In this document: piece by piece, positions 12,397 to 14,927 of the stretch
How positions within the stretch are numbered: position 1 is the stretch's first letter
How the letters are laid out: each line of letters opens with the position of its first letter
Assembly (NCBI GenBank): GCA_964512165.1
Contig: CAZEHQ010000100.1
Span: forward strand, 1 to 14,927
DNA length: 14,927 nucleotides
DNA from: UBA8231 sp964512165
GTDB lineage: Bacteria > Latescibacterota > UBA2968 > UBA8231
Reading direction: 5' to 3'
Translations under genes and position numbers: made by a program
The notes under the pieces: model-generated
The model's database searches: none
What the model saw: only the letters and a program-made list of their open reading frames with translations
What the model was told of the DNA's origin: nothing

Positions 12397-13248
12397 TCAG
12401 CCGTCTTCGGCATACTCCTCCCGCTTCACCGTGTCCGCGAACAGCAGTCCCGCGCTGTCCTCCAGGGCCCCCGCCGCCGCCCCCTGCTCTCCCAGGCGGA
12501 ACATGGCCCGCGTCGCCTGGCTGACGTCGATGTCGGCCACCAGGACCTCCTCGCGCTTCAGCTCCGTGCGGGCGTGGATGCGGCCGTCGGGCGCCACGAT
12601 CAGGCTGCGGCTGTTCTGGTGGGGCAGGCAGGCGTTGCACGAGGCGAACCAGACCGTGTTCTCGGCGGCGCGGGTGACGATCATGGCGTGGTGCAGGGGG
12701 ATCTTCCAGTCGTTGGGGCGGGTGGTGTTGTTCTGCGGGTGGAAGACGACCTGGGCGCCGCGGCGCACGCACTCGGCCGTGGTCCCGGCGAAGCGCAGCC
12801 CCTCGAAGCAGATCACCACGCCCACGGTGACGCCGAAGAGGGAGAAGGTGTGGGCGCCGGTCCCCGGCTCGTAGGCGAGCGCGTCCAGCGGCGTGAGCAT
12901 GGTCTTGTGGTGGGCGCCCAGGAAGACGCCGTCCTCGCCGATGACCAGGGCCGAGTTGTAGGGCCGGCCGCTTGCCGACGGCACCTCGGTGCCGAGGATG
13001 CAGGCCATGCCGAAGCGGGCGCAGCGGTGGGCCACCTCGGCGTGGAGGTCCTCGAGCCAGGCGAGGGGCGTCGGCTCGGCCGGGTCGGAGATGTCCACCC
13101 GGTAGCCGAAGGTCTGGGCCTCGGGAAAGCAGAGGATGCGCGCGTCCTGCTCCCCGGCGCTCTCGATCGCCTCCACGATGGCGCGGTGGTTGTCCTGCCG
13201 GTCCGCCGTCTGGCGGGTCTGGGCGAGGGCGATGCGCAGTTCCGTCAA
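12397..13248 (-). CDS. Nitrilase-superfamily C-N hydrolase
   Basis: A 283-aa amidase or nitrilase. The Glu-Lys-Cys triad is visible: Glu43 (CFPEAQTFGY), Lys115 (GAHHKTMLTP) and Cys147 (VGVVICFEGLR). Further family features are PYNSALVIGEDG, QVVFHPQNNT and a C-terminal EEVLVADIDV. Length is normal for an omega-amidase, carbamoylase or N-carbamoylputrescine amidase branch; the subfamily is not resolved. Start TTG 13248 has GGAGG seven bases upstream and overlaps the kinase stop as TTGA. The homology begins directly after it (TELRIALAQTRQ). It is probably co-translated with the sugar kinase upstream, an unusual pairing. Cytoplasmic, with no signal peptide. Confidence 0.92.
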   Translation of the reverse strand: MTELRIALAQTRQTADRQDNHRAIVEAIESAGEQDARILCFPEAQTFGYRVDISDPAEPTPLAWLEDLHAEVAHRCARFGMACILGTEVPSASGRPYNSALVIGEDGVFLGAHHKTMLTPLDALAYEPGTGAHTFSLFGVTVGVVICFEGLRFAGTTAECVRRGAQVVFHPQNNTTRPNDWKIPLHHAMIVTRAAENTVWFASCNACLPHQNSRSLIVAPDGRIHARTELKREEVLVADIDVSQATRAMFRLGEQGAAAGALEDSAGLLFADTVKREEYAEDG

Positions 13249-14210
13249 GACGCCCCCTCCGTGCCCATCAGCTCGGCCATGCGGGCCGGCGTCGGCAGGG
13301 CCGGTCCGAAGTGGCCCATGGCGGTGACGGCGATGGCGCCGGCGGCGTTGGCGAAGGCGCCGATGCGCTCCGGCCCCCAGCCTTCGAGAAAACCCACCGT
13401 CGTCGCCGCGGCGTGACAGTCGCCGGCGCCGGTGGGCTCCACCACCGGCACGGGATAGCCGGGGCAGCGCACGGGCTCTTCGCCCTCGGCCAGGACCACG
13501 CAACCCTCGGCGGCCAGGGTCACCACCACTAACCGCGGACCCCGGGCGAGCAGCTCGCTGCCGGCCTCCACCGGGTCTTCGCGGCCGGTGATCGCCGCTG
13601 CCTCCTCGAGGGTGGGGGTGACCACGTCGGCGGCGGCCACGGCCTCCTCGAAGGCAGCGGCCGTCCCGGCGGCGCCGGGGAGGGCGCGCACGTTCGGGTC
13701 GAAGGAGACGGGGACCCCGGCGTCCCGGGCCGCGGCGATGGCCGCCAGGGACGCCTCGAGGGCGCCGTCGCTGATCTGCAGGGTGGTGCCGGGCACGTGC
13801 AGAGCGGCGGCCCGGGCGATGGCCCCGGGGTCGATGTCCTCCGGGCCGAGGGTGGTGGCCGCCGAGTCGCGGCGCTGGAAGGCCAGGGTGGTACGCCCCT
13901 CGATGCACTCGTGGAAGCAGATCCCGGCCTGGCGCCCGGGGACGCGGATGATCCGCGACACGTCGACCCCTTCTTCCGCCAGGGCGTCGACCAGGAAGTC
14001 GCTGAAGGCATCGTCCCCGAGGCGGGTGATCAGGGCCGCCGGCCGGCCGCAGCGCACCACGGCGGCGGCATAGGTCGCCGGCCCGCCGCCGGCGTACTTC
14101 CTCCAGCTCAGGGCGCCGCGCATGCTCTGCCCCGCCGGCTCCGGCATGAACTCCACCAGGGCCTCGCCCAGGGACAGGACCGGGGCGCCGGGGGCGGCGG
14201 CGCGGCTCAC
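13245..14210 (-). CDS. PfkB-family carbohydrate kinase
   Basis: A 321-aa ATP-dependent sugar kinase of the ribokinase/2-keto-3-deoxygluconate kinase type. Visible features are VLSLGEALVEFMPE (residues 11-24), the glycine-rich signature KYAGGGPATYAAAVVRCG (38-55), the DPNVR motif at 171-175 typical of KDG-kinase-like members, and PTGAGD at 259-264, where Asp264 is the catalytic base. The C-terminal GHFGPALPT fits the family. The substrate is not determined; a 2-keto-3-deoxy acid or ketohexose is plausible. GTG 14210 overlaps the acyltransferase stop as GTGA. The nearest SD-like GGAG is 13 bases away, so initiation probably depends on coupling. Confidence 0.92.
   Translation of the reverse strand: MSRAAAPGAPVLSLGEALVEFMPEPAGQSMRGALSWRKYAGGGPATYAAAVVRCGRPAALITRLGDDAFSDFLVDALAEEGVDVSRIIRVPGRQAGICFHECIEGRTTLAFQRRDSAATTLGPEDIDPGAIARAAALHVPGTTLQISDGALEASLAAIAAARDAGVPVSFDPNVRALPGAAGTAAAFEEAVAAADVVTPTLEEAAAITGREDPVEAGSELLARGPRLVVVTLAAEGCVVLAEGEEPVRCPGYPVPVVEPTGAGDCHAAATTVGFLEGWGPERIGAFANAAGAIAVTAMGHFGPALPTPARMAELMGTEGAS
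13256..13260 (-). promoter_or_regulatory. Shine-Dalgarno site deciding the nitrilase TTG start
   Basis: GGAGG lies seven bases upstream of TTG 13248, inside the last codons of the kinase gene. It supports TTG over any later ATG, which would delete the first conserved strand of the nitrilase. Confidence 0.7.
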
Positions 14211-14927
14211 GGGGTGGCGGGGTCTCCGGCGCCGGCCAGATCGCGGGGCTGCTCCAGGCCCAGCCGGACGTCCTCCAGGAAGCCGGCGGCGTAAGCGCCG
14301 TCCACGGCCCGGTGGTCGCAGGCCAGGACCAGGGTGATCACCTCGCGCACCGCCGCGGCCCCCTCCCGGGCCACGACCCGCTCCTCGCTGCGGCCGGCGG
14401 CGAGGATCCCGCACTCGGGCGGGTTGATCAGGGGCAGGAACCGGGTGATCCCGTAGCCGCCGAGGTTGGTCACCGTGAAGGTCGGCGCGGGTTCGGGCGG
14501 CACCAGGCCCCGGCGGGCGGACGCCACGAGAGCGGCCCGGGCCTCGGCGAGTTCCGCCAGGCTCTTGCGGTCGGCGTCGGCCAGGGCCGGCACGAGGACC
14601 CCCTCCTCGACGGCCACGGCCAGTCCCACGTGGCACCCCGCCTTGAGGACGAGGCCGCTGTCGCCGACGTGGGCGTTGATGCGCTCGTGACGGCGCAGAG
14701 CCCTCGCCGCGGCGGCCACCAGCAGGTCGGTGAGCGAGACGGCCGGATCCCCGCCCAGCTCCCGGCGCAGGGCCTGGGCCGCGGTGACCTCGACGTCGGC
14801 GAAGAGGTGGAAGTGGGGGATGTGGCGGGCGCTGGCGCTCATGCGCTCGGCCACGGCCCGCCGCAGCCGCGAGTGCGGCGCCGGGCGGTCGCCCTGCTCG
14901 ACGACGGCGGGGACCGCCGCCGCCGCG
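14207..14927 (-). CDS. 2-oxoacid dehydrogenase acyltransferase (E2) catalytic domain, 5' truncated by window
   Basis: The window holds 239 codons plus stop of a dihydrolipoamide acyltransferase catalytic domain. It begins in an Ala/Pro-rich linker (AAAAVPAVVEQGDRPAPHS), then SRLRRAVAERMSASARHIPHFHLF, the standard domain opening. It continues with FTVTNLGGYGITRFLPLINPPECGILAAG and the catalytic CDHRAVDGAYAAGFL (His and Asp of the DHRxxDG motif). Lipoyl and E1/E3-binding domains would lie right of the window. In the cell it would transfer acyl groups to CoA within a pyruvate-, branched-chain- or acetoin-type complex; which one cannot be told. GTG 14854 and ATG 14842 are internal, not starts. 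It overlaps the PfkB gene by four bases. Confidence 0.92.
   Translation of the reverse strand, partial: AAAAVPAVVEQGDRPAPHSRLRRAVAERMSASARHIPHFHLFADVEVTAAQALRRELGGDPAVSLTDLLVAAAARALRRHERINAHVGDSGLVLKAGCHVGLAVAVEEGVLVPALADADRKSLAELAEARAALVASARRGLVPPEPAPTFTVTNLGGYGITRFLPLINPPECGILAAGRSEERVVAREGAAAVREVITLVLACDHRAVDGAYAAGFLEDVRLGLEQPRDLAGAGDPATP

Noticed and set aside
1..14927. CRISPR arrays, tRNA or rRNA genes, riboswitches
   Set aside because: No regularly spaced repeat array, cloverleaf with a T-loop motif or ribosomal RNA-like conserved stretch was seen. The tandem repeats found are coding.

Overview
The window comes from a high-GC bacterial chromosome. By eye, most genes run near 70% GC with strong third-position G/C. 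The content is a Cys-type sulfatase, a Gfo/Idh/MocA oxidoreductase, a bicupin, an N-acyl-D-amino-acid deacylase-like amidohydrolase, a large secreted glycosidase-like protein, a BNR/Asp-box sialidase-like protein and a PfkB sugar kinase. This mix is typical of glycan- and acyl-amino-acid-degrading lineages such as Planctomycetota, Latescibacterota, Poribacteria or Gemmatimonadota. That placement is inference; no rRNA or other phylogenetic marker is present.

Layout. (1) 1-91: 3' end of an unidentified + strand gene. (2) 177-8533, minus strand, read right to left: ribbon-helix-helix HicB-family antitoxin-like protein, sulfatase, Gfo/Idh/MocA oxidoreductase, an 85-bp gap with a possible promoter, bicupin, amidohydrolase, 1061-aa glycosidase-like protein. 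Several junctions overlap (ATGA, TGATG, CTGA), so this is one or two translationally coupled operons. (3) 8691-10511, plus strand: a low-GC three-gene cassette (TIGR04255-family protein plus two uncharacterised proteins), clearly foreign in composition and the best candidate for an undescribed system. (4) 10508-11641: sialidase-like protein with five Asp boxes, overlapping the last cassette gene by ATGA. (5) 11642-12374: two small hypothetical genes (coiled-coil and single-pass membrane) and a 51-bp relic of a second sialidase-like 3' end. (6) 12397-14927, minus strand: acyltransferase (E2) catalytic domain cut by the window edge, PfkB kinase and nitrilase, joined by GTGA and TTGA overlaps.

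How they may work together (inference): the sulfatase, oxidoreductase, bicupin, amidohydrolase and secreted glycosidase-like protein look like a catabolic set for sulfated or acylated saccharides or amino-sugar derivatives. The E2-kinase-nitrilase operon looks like separate central or carboxylate/amide metabolism. The low-GC cassette is unrelated to these and is probably a horizontally acquired accessory unit.

Notable sequence-level oddities are a triplicated 81-bp translation-initiation/signal-peptide region in the glycosidase-like gene, an in-frame 108-bp tandem duplication in the same gene, and a likely CTG start on the sulfatase. No stretch over 300 bp lacks a gene. No tRNA, rRNA, CRISPR array or transposase was recognised.
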